Assembly: GCA_900544365.1 (NCBI GenBank)
Contig: UQVF01000045.1
Coordinates: forward strand, 1-16,744
DNA length: 16,744 bases
Direction of reading: 5' to 3'
DNA from: an uncultured Veillonella sp.
GTDB taxonomy: Bacteria > Bacillota > Negativicutes > Veillonellales > Veillonellaceae
This document shows, piece after piece, positions 6,631 to 14,447 of the stretch; position 1 is the stretch's first letter, and each line of letters opens with the position of its first letter. Position numbers and translations under genes: made by a program. The notes under the pieces are model-generated. The model saw only the letters and a program-made list of their open reading frames with translations. It had not been told where the DNA came from and did not search any database.

Positions 6631-7989
6631 ATGCGCATACTACATACAGCAGACTGGCATTTGGGACGACTATTTTATAATGAACATTTAACAACAGACC
6701 AAGCCCATGTGCTGGAACACCAATTCTTTCCTTTGTTGAAAGAGAAAAAGATTGATTTAGTAGTACTCAGTGGGGATGTCTTTGACCGCTCAGTGCCACC
6801 TATTGAGGCTATTGAGCTGTGGGATTCTGTACTCCATCGATTAGCCTTTACAGAGAAGATTCCCATGGTAGCTATTTCAGGTAATCACGACAGTGGACCG
6901 CGGCTTGCTATGGGGCGTAGTGCTTGGGAGACACATGGCATCCATTTGCTAGGACATGCCCACCAAGGCATGAAACCCATAACATTTCAAGATGATTACG
7001 GTCAACTTGATGTGTGGGCATTACCCTATGGGGAAGTGCGAGACATACAGACAGAACTGAATCGAGTAGGTATTGTTGGTGAAACCATAGAGTTTACAAT
7101 GAATGTCGGAGCTAGTAAGCCTAGCAAGAAACGCCGAGTTAAATGTGAATCAGCAGATTTATTTGCCTCTTTGAGTGATGAAAGTATTACAAATCTAGAC
7201 ATTACTTCTTATAGAGATAATGGTGAGATATCTGACATCGACACTGAGAAAAGTGATATAAGTGTTGATACAAATAAATACAACTGGACTATTGCTGATG
7301 CCTATGAACGTTGGTCATCCTATGCAATGAGTCGTTCAAAAGGTCATCGTACTCTGTGTATGGCTCATGCTTTTGTAGCAGGTGGTGCTGAAAGTGAATC
7401 GGAACGTCCTCTCTTAGTGGGTGGTTCAGGACAAGTGCCGACCACTGTGTTTAAGGACTTTCACTATACGGCGCTTGGTCATTTGCATAAACCGCAACGC
7501 ATTGGGGCGGACCATATTCGCTACAGCGGTTCCTTGCTGACCTATTCCTTTGATGAGGTGGGATATAATAAAAGTTTTACTATCGTTGATATAGATGGCA
7601 AAGGGGTTACAACCATCAGCGAGATTCCTATTGTAGGGCGTCGACAGTTTGTAAGCCTTACCGGTTATTTTGATGACTTACTAGCTAATGAGAGTCTCCA
7701 TACACAGCATCATAATGATTATGTGGAAATACGATTGTTAGATACCGCACCTGTAGTGGATGGGATGCGTCGCTTGCGAAAAGTATTCCCTTACTGTATG
7801 CGTTTGGAATTAGTAGGTCGCATGGAAGTGGTGCAAGATACAACGGGTGCTAAACGATTTAAGGAATTAAATGAGCGAGACTTATTTGTGCAATTTGCTA
7901 AGGAAGCTAGAAATGAAGAGCTTTCACAAGAAGAATTAGACTATATGGAAGATTTGTGGCATCGTGTATTGAGGGAGGAAGAAGCATGA
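6631..7989 (+). CDS. sbcD: Exonuclease SbcCD subunit D (Mre11-like nuclease)
   Basis: The 452-residue protein starts at ATG 6631, five bases after GAGGTG, which lies inside the end of nfo. Metallophosphoesterase motifs appear in order: D8-W-H10, GD49VFDR, GN85-H86-D87, H246 (AHAF) and GH284-L-H286. These bind two manganese ions for nuclease activity. YSGSLLTYSFDEVGYNKS, typical of SbcD, follows. With SbcC it opens hairpins and trims blocked double-strand ends. It is about 50 residues longer than E. coli SbcD. The excess sits near residues 155-215, between the GNHD and AHAF motifs, as a basic patch followed by an Asp/Ser/Glu-rich stretch that looks disordered. The stop overlaps the sbcC start (ATGA), implying coupled translation. 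Confidence 0.95.
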   Translation: MRILHTADWHLGRLFYNEHLTTDQAHVLEHQFFPLLKEKKIDLVVLSGDVFDRSVPPIEAIELWDSVLHRLAFTEKIPMVAISGNHDSGPRLAMGRSAWETHGIHLLGHAHQGMKPITFQDDYGQLDVWALPYGEVRDIQTELNRVGIVGETIEFTMNVGASKPSKKRRVKCESADLFASLSDESITNLDITSYRDNGEISDIDTEKSDISVDTNKYNWTIADAYERWSSYAMSRSKGHRTLCMAHAFVAGGAESESERPLLVGGSGQVPTTVFKDFHYTALGHLHKPQRIGADHIRYSGSLLTYSFDEVGYNKSFTIVDIDGKGVTTISEIPIVGRRQFVSLTGYFDDLLANESLHTQHHNDYVEIRLLDTAPVVDGMRRLRKVFPYCMRLELVGRMEVVQDTTGAKRFKELNERDLFVQFAKEARNEELSQEELDYMEDLWHRVLREEEA

Positions 7990-10900
7990 GACCCTTGCGA
8001 TTAGAAATGACTGCTTTTGGACCATATCCTAAGGAAGTTATCTTAGATTTTGCTGTATTGGCTAATCAATCAATGTTTTTGATTACAGGCCCTACAGGAT
8101 CAGGAAAAACAAGTATATTGGATGCCATTGTGTACGCTTTGTATGGTCAAACGAGTGGAGGCCTTCGTGATGGAGCAGATATGCGCAGTGATTATGCAGA
8201 TGCCACAACACCTACATCAGTAGTGTTCGAGTTTCAGGTGGGTGACCACCGGTATCGGATGGAACGAACGCCGAAACAGGAATTGCAGAAAAAGCGTGGT
8301 ACGGGTACAAGAACGGTATTGGCTACCGCTGCTATCAGTAAATGGATCGATGAAGAATGGAAATTACTCACTACGAAAGCCCAAGAAATTCGTGACTATG
8401 TACAACAGATTATCGGATTTCGAGTGGATCAATTTTTGCAAGTTGTTCTATTGCCACAAGGTGATTTTAGAAAATTATTAGTGGCGCCCACATCAGAACG
8501 GGAAGTGCTATTGCATACGATTTTTAAAACTTCAGTGTATAAACGCATGCAAGACCTGTTGAAAGAAGAATTGGCCAAGGCTACCGTAGGGATTCAAGAT
8601 ACATTGCAAAAGGTTGAATTTTTGTTGGGCACTTACACAGTAGATACGTTGCAGGACTTAGCTGCGTTGGTGGAACAAGAACGTACAGTATCAGAGGATC
8701 GTGAAAGTGAACGGAAAACGAAACAAGAGCAATATGAATCCCTACAAGCTTCCTATGCTAAGCATGAAACGTATGCTAACCTAGTATCGCGTAAAGACCA
8801 ATACAGTCAGGCATTGGCTATTCATCAAGAAGGAGAGTCGGAGCACCTTACATTAGGGGAGACTATTAGTCGTTGGGAACGGTTGCAAACAGTTCAGAGA
8901 TCTATGAAAGATTATGAGAGATTGCAAGATGTTTTCAGAGTAGACAATGAAAAATTAGAAGTCTTGAAAACATCGTTGCAGTCCATGGAAGGAATGTTAC
9001 AAACCTTAGAGTCTAAGTGGAAACAGCTAGCAGCTCAAGAGGAAACGTATGCAAAACAACAAGAGCAATACCACCAATTACAGGCCTTGCAAGAAGAAGT
9101 GGAACGGTATGGTGAACTCTTGAAGAAACGGACTGTATTAGAGATGGACCAATCGCAAAAGGTACAGCAACAAGGTGAAGTACAGGAGATATTAGCAACA
9201 AGTCAAATTAATATAGAAATGCAGCGCCAGTCCTTAGGAGAAATAAATTTTAAGTTACACAGTTATTCTCCCTTAGGTGAGGAAAAATTATGTACTACTG
9301 AACTGCGGAGTTGGTGGGATTCCTTAAAGGGAGTAGTAGATAAATTACGCAGTGCTTGGGAGATTCAAACTGTGTATAGTAAGCAGTTGGCGGAGGAACG
9401 ACATGTCTGTAAGACTCGCGAAGGGCTATATCATCATAATGAGCAATTATTACGACAACACCAAGCCTATGAAGTGAGCTTACAATTAAAAAACCATGCA
9501 CCTTGCCCTGTATGTGGTTCCATCGACCATCCGCAAGTGGTACAAGCTCCGTCGGAAGAGATTGTCCGTGAAACGGTGGACCGTCTCCGCCAAGAGTTCC
9601 AAGAAAGTCAAACACAAGTGGCAACGATAGAAACTAAGTTAGCTCATAGTGAAGAAGAAGTAGAACGATATAATAAAGAATGGAATCGTCTATGCGAGAT
9701 CTACCCAAATGTTACAGAAGATGTTCAAAGAGAATCTATACTGCACTTGGATCAGATGCTAGGAATAGCTATAAAAGTCAAGAAAATAGATATGGTAGCT
9801 GAACGCCTCCAATGGTGGCAGAAAACTGTGGATATAGAAATAATAGACCAGATTTTCAAAGAGATACAAAAAGAGTTAGTGCACGCAGAAAAGGATAAAA
9901 TAGAGTTAGAAACAAAACTTAGTACATTGCAAACAGCATTGCAAGCAGAAGAAGCTAAATTTCATGCCAAACAACTGGAACTGATAACCTTAGCAGGTCA
10001 TATAGAGATGATATGTCAAGATGTTCAGCATTTAACATCAGAAATACATCGTATTGAAAAGAGTATAGCTCCTTTTACGGTGGATACGTACATGACGGAG
10101 ATGACAGGTTTAGCAGATTCATTGAAACAGTATGAAGCAGACTGTAAAGCGGTAGAAGAAGAGAGACAAATGAGTCAAGCAAAACAGGCTGAACTCAACG
10201 CAGAAGTAGGCGCTCTAAAAGAGCAACAAGTGCGCATATCACAGGATATAGAAAGTTTGGGCAAGGATATTCAACAAGTGTTAGCGGCGGAATCTCTTAC
10301 CATCGATACATTTAAACAGCAATCTCATGCATTTGATGAATTGCCGGCATGGAAAGATACGTTTAGTGCGTATAACAATGAAACACTGCGATTACACTCC
10401 CTGTTAGAAGAAGTACAAAATGATTTAGCTAGTTATGCCACAGTACCAAAGAAAATAGATAAAGAATTGGTTGACGGTTTACAGCAAGAATTGAAAGACC
10501 TAGGGGAGGTCATTGGAACCTTAAAATCGCAAGTAACAGCCAAAGAAAAAACTATTCAAGAGATTTCCAAGTTAGAAGAGGCCACAAAAGAGTTATCGGA
10601 CCGTCGGGCATTTATTTTTGGCTTAGCCGATCTAGCGAATGGCGGCGATTCAGGTATGAAAGGTATTAGCTTTGAACGCTATGTGTTGGGGGCTATTCTG
10701 GAAGAAGTGTTGAGTGCAGCGAACTTGCGACTTCATGATATGAGTCGTGGTCGCTATCGATTGGAACGATCATTAGAGGAAGGGGGACGTGGTGCTCGAG
10801 GTTTGGACATTGCTGTCTTTGATGCTTATACAGGGGCGAGTCGTCCTGCCAATACGTTGTCCGGTGGAGAAACTTTCTTGGCATCATTAGGGCTTGCTAT

Positions 10901-11150
10901 GGGCTTGGCAGATGTGATCCAATCCTATGCAGGTGGTATTCATCTAGATACTATGTTTATTGATGAAGGCTTTGGCACTTTGGACCCAGATACATTGGAT
11001 GTAGCAATGGAAACTTTAGTGGCATTGCAATCTCAAGGTCGATTGGTAGGGATTATATCTCATGTACCGGAACTACAACAACAAATTGGTGCACACTTGG
11101 TAGTGACAAAAACTGATGAGGGGAGCAGGGCCTACTTTCAAGTACAGTGA
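7986..11150 (+). CDS. sbcC: Exonuclease SbcCD subunit C (Rad50-like SMC ATPase)
   Basis: Translation is taken from ATG 7986, seven bases after GGGAGG (7973-7978) and overlapping the sbcD stop by four bases. This gives 1054 residues, close to E. coli SbcC. The N-terminal ATPase half has Walker A GPTGSGKT (35-42). Long coiled coils fill about 190-900, interrupted by the zinc hook C507-P-V-C510 that joins two molecules. The C-terminal half has the signature LSGGE (958-962), Walker B FIDE (991-994) and the ISHV switch. The protein clamps DNA ends and gates the SbcD nuclease in an ATP-dependent way. It is intact, with no frameshift. It is the last gene of the repair operon. No clear terminator follows, and a promoter candidate begins right after its stop. 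Confidence 0.95.
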   Translation: MRPLRLEMTAFGPYPKEVILDFAVLANQSMFLITGPTGSGKTSILDAIVYALYGQTSGGLRDGADMRSDYADATTPTSVVFEFQVGDHRYRMERTPKQELQKKRGTGTRTVLATAAISKWIDEEWKLLTTKAQEIRDYVQQIIGFRVDQFLQVVLLPQGDFRKLLVAPTSEREVLLHTIFKTSVYKRMQDLLKEELAKATVGIQDTLQKVEFLLGTYTVDTLQDLAALVEQERTVSEDRESERKTKQEQYESLQASYAKHETYANLVSRKDQYSQALAIHQEGESEHLTLGETISRWERLQTVQRSMKDYERLQDVFRVDNEKLEVLKTSLQSMEGMLQTLESKWKQLAAQEETYAKQQEQYHQLQALQEEVERYGELLKKRTVLEMDQSQKVQQQGEVQEILATSQINIEMQRQSLGEINFKLHSYSPLGEEKLCTTELRSWWDSLKGVVDKLRSAWEIQTVYSKQLAEERHVCKTREGLYHHNEQLLRQHQAYEVSLQLKNHAPCPVCGSIDHPQVVQAPSEEIVRETVDRLRQEFQESQTQVATIETKLAHSEEEVERYNKEWNRLCEIYPNVTEDVQRESILHLDQMLGIAIKVKKIDMVAERLQWWQKTVDIEIIDQIFKEIQKELVHAEKDKIELETKLSTLQTALQAEEAKFHAKQLELITLAGHIEMICQDVQHLTSEIHRIEKSIAPFTVDTYMTEMTGLADSLKQYEADCKAVEEERQMSQAKQAELNAEVGALKEQQVRISQDIESLGKDIQQVLAAESLTIDTFKQQSHAFDELPAWKDTFSAYNNETLRLHSLLEEVQNDLASYATVPKKIDKELVDGLQQELKDLGEVIGTLKSQVTAKEKTIQEISKLEEATKELSDRRAFIFGLADLANGGDSGMKGISFERYVLGAILEEVLSAANLRLHDMSRGRYRLERSLEEGGRGARGLDIAVFDAYTGASRPANTLSGGETFLASLGLAMGLADVIQSYAGGIHLDTMFIDEGFGTLDPDTLDVAMETLVALQSQGRLVGIISHVPELQQQIGAHLVVTKTDEGSRAYFQVQ

Positions 11151-11179
11151 TTGTATTCCCGTAGTACCTATGTTAGAAT
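11151..11179 (+). promoter_or_regulatory. Promoter candidate for the gloA-speE cluster
   Basis: TTGTAT (11151-11156) and TAGAAT (11174-11179) are 17 bases apart, in the 63-base gap after sbcC. The start would be near 11186, leaving a short leader before the glyoxalase ribosome site at 11203. Read-through from the repair operon is also possible. Confidence 0.5.
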
Positions 11180-11213
11180 AGTACTGTTATTCAATAGGAA
11201 TTAAGGAGGAAGT

Positions 11214-11588
11214 ATGAAATTTAGCTTTGCTCATAATAATATTAATGTGAAAGATTTGGATAAGAGTTTATCCTTTTACAAAGAAGCATTAGGATTAGAA
11301 GAAGTAGACCATATTGATGGAGATGATGGATCTTTTAAAATTGTCTATCTAGGAGACGGGACAAATCCGCATCGTCTAGAGTTAACGTGGTTACGTGATT
11401 GGGATCGACCATATAATTTAGGAGACAATGAATTCCATGTGGCATTCTATGTAGATGATTATGAAGGTGCTTTGGCAAAACATAAGGCTATGAATTGTGT
11501 AGTCTATGAAAACGAAGCGATGGGTATCTATTTTATCGCTGACCCAGATGGATATTGGACCGAAATTATACCAGCAGGAGCCTATTAA
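11214..11588 (+). CDS. gloA: Glyoxalase I-like VOC-family protein (lactoylglutathione lyase)
   Basis: The 124-residue protein starts at ATG 11214 after AAGGAGGA (11203-11210). Two beta-alpha-beta-beta-beta modules of the VOC fold are visible, with the four metal ligands expected of glyoxalase I: H7 (FAHNNINV), E56 (RLELTW), H75 (EFHVAF) and E117 (YWTEIIP). H/E/H/E at this spacing matches the nickel-type bacterial enzyme. That enzyme converts the methylglyoxal-thiol adduct to a lactoyl thioester. Whether this organism uses glutathione or another thiol cannot be judged from the window. Other VOC enzymes remain possible, but the ligand set and length (usual 125-135) favour glyoxalase. It is the first of five closely packed genes, and the next starts one base after its stop. 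Confidence 0.85.
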   Translation: MKFSFAHNNINVKDLDKSLSFYKEALGLEEVDHIDGDDGSFKIVYLGDGTNPHRLELTWLRDWDRPYNLGDNEFHVAFYVDDYEGALAKHKAMNCVVYENEAMGIYFIADPDGYWTEIIPAGAY

Positions 11589-11589
11589 T

Positions 11590-12291
11590 ATGGAGCATAT
11601 GTTAACTCGCCTACAATGGTTGGTAGGGAAAGAAAAAATTAAAACTTTGCAAGGTAAGAAAGTATTGCTATTTGGATGCGGTGGTGTTGGTTCTTTTGCG
11701 TTAGAAGCGTTAGTGCGTTCAGGTGTTGGTCATGTTGTCATTGTCGATGGTGACCAAGTAACAGTGAGTAATATTAATCGCCAACTGATTGCGTTGCCAA
11801 GCACTGTAGGTCAACGCAAGGTAGAAATGGCAAAAGAGCGAGCCTTAGCTATCAACCCTAATCTACATATTGAAGCCTATGATATGGTGTATACCGGTGA
11901 AAGTCATCCAACTTTCATCACCGATATAGCCCCGGATTTCGTGATTGATGCCATCGATATGGTAAGTGCTAAACTATCCATCATCGAAACGTGTTATAAT
12001 AGTCATATACCATGTATATCTTCTATGGGCACAGGCAACAAAATGTGGCCAGACCAATTGAAGATTACAGATATTAGTAAGACCCATACATGCCCATTGG
12101 CGAAAGTGATGCGTAAAGAATTACGTCGTCGTGGTATTAAAAAGCAAACTGTATTATTTTCGACAGAACAACCGATGACACCGAACCGTGATGATGACTC
12201 TAGAAGTCCAGGTTCCTGCGGTTTTGTTCCGTCTGTAGCAGGATTGCATTTAGCGGGTCACGTGATTAGAACTTTTTTGGAGGTACAGTAA
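11590..12291 (+). CDS. tcdA: tRNA threonylcarbamoyladenosine dehydratase (E1-like)
   Basis: The 233-residue protein is read from ATG 11590, nine bases after AGGAG (11576-11580) and one base after the glyoxalase stop. A longer reading from upstream would overlap gloA in another frame and is not supported. The ThiF/MoeB/HesA fold shows in the nucleotide-binding loop G29-C-G-G-V-G-S35, VDGD (52-55) and NINRQ (61-65). SSMGTGNK and KTHTCPLAKVMRKELRRRGI, typical of TcdA (CsdL), mark the family, as does SCGFVPSVAGLHLAG near the end. By family it uses ATP to cyclise the t6A base at position 37 of ANN-decoding tRNAs to ct6A. The partner sulfur-transfer genes seen next to tcdA in E. coli are absent here. 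It overlaps the cyclophilin start by one base (TAATG). Confidence 0.92.
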   Translation: MEHMLTRLQWLVGKEKIKTLQGKKVLLFGCGGVGSFALEALVRSGVGHVVIVDGDQVTVSNINRQLIALPSTVGQRKVEMAKERALAINPNLHIEAYDMVYTGESHPTFITDIAPDFVIDAIDMVSAKLSIIETCYNSHIPCISSMGTGNKMWPDQLKITDISKTHTCPLAKVMRKELRRRGIKKQTVLFSTEQPMTPNRDDDSRSPGSCGFVPSVAGLHLAGHVIRTFLEVQ

Positions 12292-12722
12292 TGAAAAAAG
12301 CAATTATTCATATGGAATACGGTGACATTGTTATCGAATTATTTGAAAACGAAGCTCCTGGCACAGTAGCTAACTTTGAAAAATTAATTAAAGAAGGATT
12401 TTACGATACTTTGAAATTCCATCGTGTCATCCCTGGTTTCGTAGCACAAGGTGGTTGCCCAATGGGTACTGGCGTAGGTGGCCCTGGGTATACAATTCCT
12501 TGCGAAACTAAAGGTAATCCACATAAACATGTTCGTGGTGCTTTATCTATGGCACATCGTGGACCTAACACAGGTGGTAGCCAATTCTTTATCGTATACG
12601 AACCACAACCTCATTTAGATGGCGTACATACTGTATTCGGTCAAGTTATCGAAGGTATGGATGTAGTGGATAAAATCCAACAAGGTGACCGTATGCAAAC
12701 TGTTGAGGTAGTAGAAGCGTAA
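12291..12722 (+). CDS. ppiB: Cyclophilin-type peptidyl-prolyl cis-trans isomerase
   Basis: This is a 143-residue, single-domain cyclophilin with no signal peptide, hence cytoplasmic. Ribosome site GGAGG (12279-12283) precedes ATG 12291, which overlaps the tcdA stop. Active-site residues of the family are present: FHR45VIPGF50 with Q53, M87, SQ98FF100, L109 and H113. The Trp that gives human cyclophilin A its cyclosporin sensitivity is replaced by Leu109, as in many bacterial forms. It speeds up Xaa-Pro bond isomerisation during folding. Its stop overlaps the next gene's start by one base (TAATG), so expression is tied to the cluster. Confidence 0.93.
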   Translation: MKKAIIHMEYGDIVIELFENEAPGTVANFEKLIKEGFYDTLKFHRVIPGFVAQGGCPMGTGVGGPGYTIPCETKGNPHKHVRGALSMAHRGPNTGGSQFFIVYEPQPHLDGVHTVFGQVIEGMDVVDKIQQGDRMQTVEVVEA

Positions 12723-13366
12723 TGGCAGGCATTAAACGCTATCGCTTAGAGCATCCAGAATGGTTACAAGTAAAAAAAGATGGGAATTTTTCCTATGGCT
12801 ATGACCAAGAATGGTACGAAGATGCGTGGAAACGCTTAGCTGGTTGTGGTCCCACTACGGCAACACAGGTGATTTCCTATGTACTATTTCGCGATGGTCA
12901 TTTACCTGTGGAGACTGCTGCAGACGGAGATCAAGCATTGGAACGCATGAATCAGGTATGGGAATACGTGCGCCCTCGCTATGGTGGTGGACTCTATAAA
13001 AGTACTTGGTGGGAACAAGGTGTCAACCAATATATGGCAGATAAGAATCTGTCATATAGGGTGAAACGATTGCCGATTTTTCCTCTGAAAGGGAGCCCTT
13101 ATACGGTTGAGGAAGTGACGGCTTTCATCCAACGTGGATTAGAACAGAATTGTCCAGTGGCGTTTTTAAATCGCCATCGTGGACAAGAAGAAGGTCTATC
13201 TACTTGGCACTGGGTGCCAATTGTGTCTATGCAGGTTAACAATGATGATACTCGATGTGTCGTCTATGATGAAGGCATGGAACGAACGTTTTCCCTACGC
13301 CGTTGGTTACGAGATAATTTGCTGGGTGGAGCTTTTTTATACATCCAGTCACAATGTGAGGAGTAA
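12722..13366 (+). CDS. Uncharacterised protein, papain/C39-like cysteine peptidase fold suspected
   Basis: I do not recognise this 214-residue protein as a named gene. It begins at ATG 12722, overlapping the ppiB stop by one base. It has no signal peptide or membrane segment, so it should be cytoplasmic. The motif G41-C42-G-P-T-T-A followed by a helix is the nucleophile site of C39-like and related papain-fold peptidases. H163 in WHWVPIV and D183 in VYDEGME could complete a C-H-D triad, and Q29 lies where an oxyanion-hole Gln would be. Upstream and middle parts are rich in Trp, Tyr and Arg. C39 domains usually process leader peptides of double-glycine bacteriocins within an ABC exporter, but no transporter is here. 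It could instead be an amidase, transglutaminase-like enzyme or inactive relative. Context is housekeeping (ppiB before, speE four bases after), with no substrate hint. Confidence 0.8.
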   Translation: MAGIKRYRLEHPEWLQVKKDGNFSYGYDQEWYEDAWKRLAGCGPTTATQVISYVLFRDGHLPVETAADGDQALERMNQVWEYVRPRYGGGLYKSTWWEQGVNQYMADKNLSYRVKRLPIFPLKGSPYTVEEVTAFIQRGLEQNCPVAFLNRHRGQEEGLSTWHWVPIVSMQVNNDDTRCVVYDEGMERTFSLRRWLRDNLLGGAFLYIQSQCEE

Positions 13367-13369
13367 GAT

Positions 13370-14218
13370 ATGACACAATGGATTAAAGAACTGCAATCCC
13401 CTCATCTTGCGTTATGCGCAGAAGTGGATGAAATTTTATATTCTGGAAAATCCGACTTTCAAACCATCGAAGTCGCTCATAGTTTAGAATACGGTAATAT
13501 GCTTGTTTTAGATGGAGTGTTTCAAACGTCGGAACGAGAAGAATTTGTGTATCATGAAATGATGAGTCATGTTCCACTATTCTTGCACCCAAATCCTAAG
13601 CATGTATTGATTATCGGTGGCGGTGATGGTGGCGTTGCTAGAGAATGTGTACGTCATAGCTGTGTAGAAACTGTAACAATGGTAGAAATTGACGGTAAGG
13701 TAGTGGAATTGGCAAAACAATATTTGCCTTCTATTGCTGACGCTATGATTCGCCAAGATCCTAAATTAACAGTAACTATTGGTGACGGTATTGGTCATGT
13801 AGCGGAAAAAGAAAATTTCTATGATGTAATCATCGTAGACTGCTCTGACCCAATTGGTCCTGGTGAAGGTTTATTTACAGAAGAATTTTACAAAAATACA
13901 CATCGTGCCCTAAAAGAAGATGGTTTGTTCGTACAACAAACAGAATCTCCAGTGATGCACCAACAATTAGTGTCTGATGTATTCTATTATGTGAATAAAC
14001 ATTTCCCTGTGACTCGTCTATATACAGCATTTATTCCGTTGTACCCGACAGGTATGCATTGCTTTACTATGGGATCTAAGAAACATGACCCATTAGAGTG
14101 GGACCCAAACCGTGCTCAAGATTTTACAACTAAATACTATAACTATGGCATCCAAAAATCTGCATTCGTATTGCCAACATTTGTAAAACAATATTTACAA
14201 GCAAGAATTGCAGAATAG
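13370..14218 (+). CDS. speE: Spermidine synthase (polyamine aminopropyltransferase)
   Basis: The 282-residue protein starts at ATG 13370, six bases after GAGGAG (13358-13363), which lies at the end of the preceding gene. The small N-terminal beta domain (LVLDGVFQTSEREEFVYHEMM) leads to the Rossmann domain. That domain has G83-G-G-D-G-G88, the decarboxylated-SAM-binding E106-I-D, the catalytic D157-C-S-D160-P motif, QTESP and YPTGMHCF. It transfers an aminopropyl group from decarboxylated S-adenosylmethionine to putrescine. The length and motifs are normal for bacterial SpeE. No speD (SAM decarboxylase) or putrescine-forming gene is in the window, so that supply must be encoded elsewhere. The gene ends the cluster and is followed by a terminator. 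Confidence 0.95.
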   Translation: MTQWIKELQSPHLALCAEVDEILYSGKSDFQTIEVAHSLEYGNMLVLDGVFQTSEREEFVYHEMMSHVPLFLHPNPKHVLIIGGGDGGVARECVRHSCVETVTMVEIDGKVVELAKQYLPSIADAMIRQDPKLTVTIGDGIGHVAEKENFYDVIIVDCSDPIGPGEGLFTEEFYKNTHRALKEDGLFVQQTESPVMHQQLVSDVFYYVNKHFPVTRLYTAFIPLYPTGMHCFTMGSKKHDPLEWDPNRAQDFTTKYYNYGIQKSAFVLPTFVKQYLQARIAE

Positions 14219-14257
14219 TCGATGTACTTAGAAAAGCTATAGATGGGTAATAATGAG

Positions 14258-14291
14258 CTAGCACTTTCTTCATGAAGGTGCTAGTTTTTTT
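14258..14291 (+). terminator. Intrinsic terminator after speE
   Basis: CTAGCACTTT (14258-14267) pairs with AAGGTGCTAG (14275-14284) over a seven-base loop, with one G-T pair. Seven T follow. Confidence 0.9.
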
Positions 14292-14340
14292 GTTAATAAG
14301 GATGTTGTATAGAATAATCAATATTTTGTGATAAATAATA

Positions 14341-14369
14341 TTGAATTTCCTAGTAAATAGGTATACAAT
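14341..14369 (+). promoter_or_regulatory. Promoter candidate for the RclA-like gene
   Basis: TTGAAT (14341-14346) and TACAAT (14364-14369) are 17 bases apart. A perfect TATAAT at 14402-14407 is an alternative -10, but no fair -35 lies at the right distance. Confidence 0.45.
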
Positions 14370-14415
14370 AAGAACAATAATGTATTTACTAATGAAATAT
14401 ATATAATACACTTTT

Positions 14416-14427
14416 ATTCATGTGAAT
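14416..14427. promoter_or_regulatory. Palindrome ATTCA-TG-TGAAT upstream of the RclA-like gene
   Basis: This perfect 5+2+5 palindrome lies between the promoter candidates and the ribosome site (AGGGGAG, near 14435-14441). It could be an operator. It does not match the PerR or Fur consensus. Confidence 0.3.
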
Positions 14428-14447
14428 TTACAAAAGGGGAGACAATC

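Noticed and set aside
7111..7144. SKKRRVK patch in SbcD resembling a nuclear localisation signal
   Set aside because: A chance likeness in a basic low-complexity insert. A nuclear signal has no role expected for this bacterial nuclease.
11164..11186. AGTAC-type inverted repeat before gloA
   Set aside because: The arms are only five bases and partly self-palindromic, which is not distinguishable from chance.
14130..14411. Minus-strand 93-residue reading frame after speE
   Set aside because: It overlaps the end of speE and its terminator in antisense, and its composition is that of AT-rich non-coding DNA.
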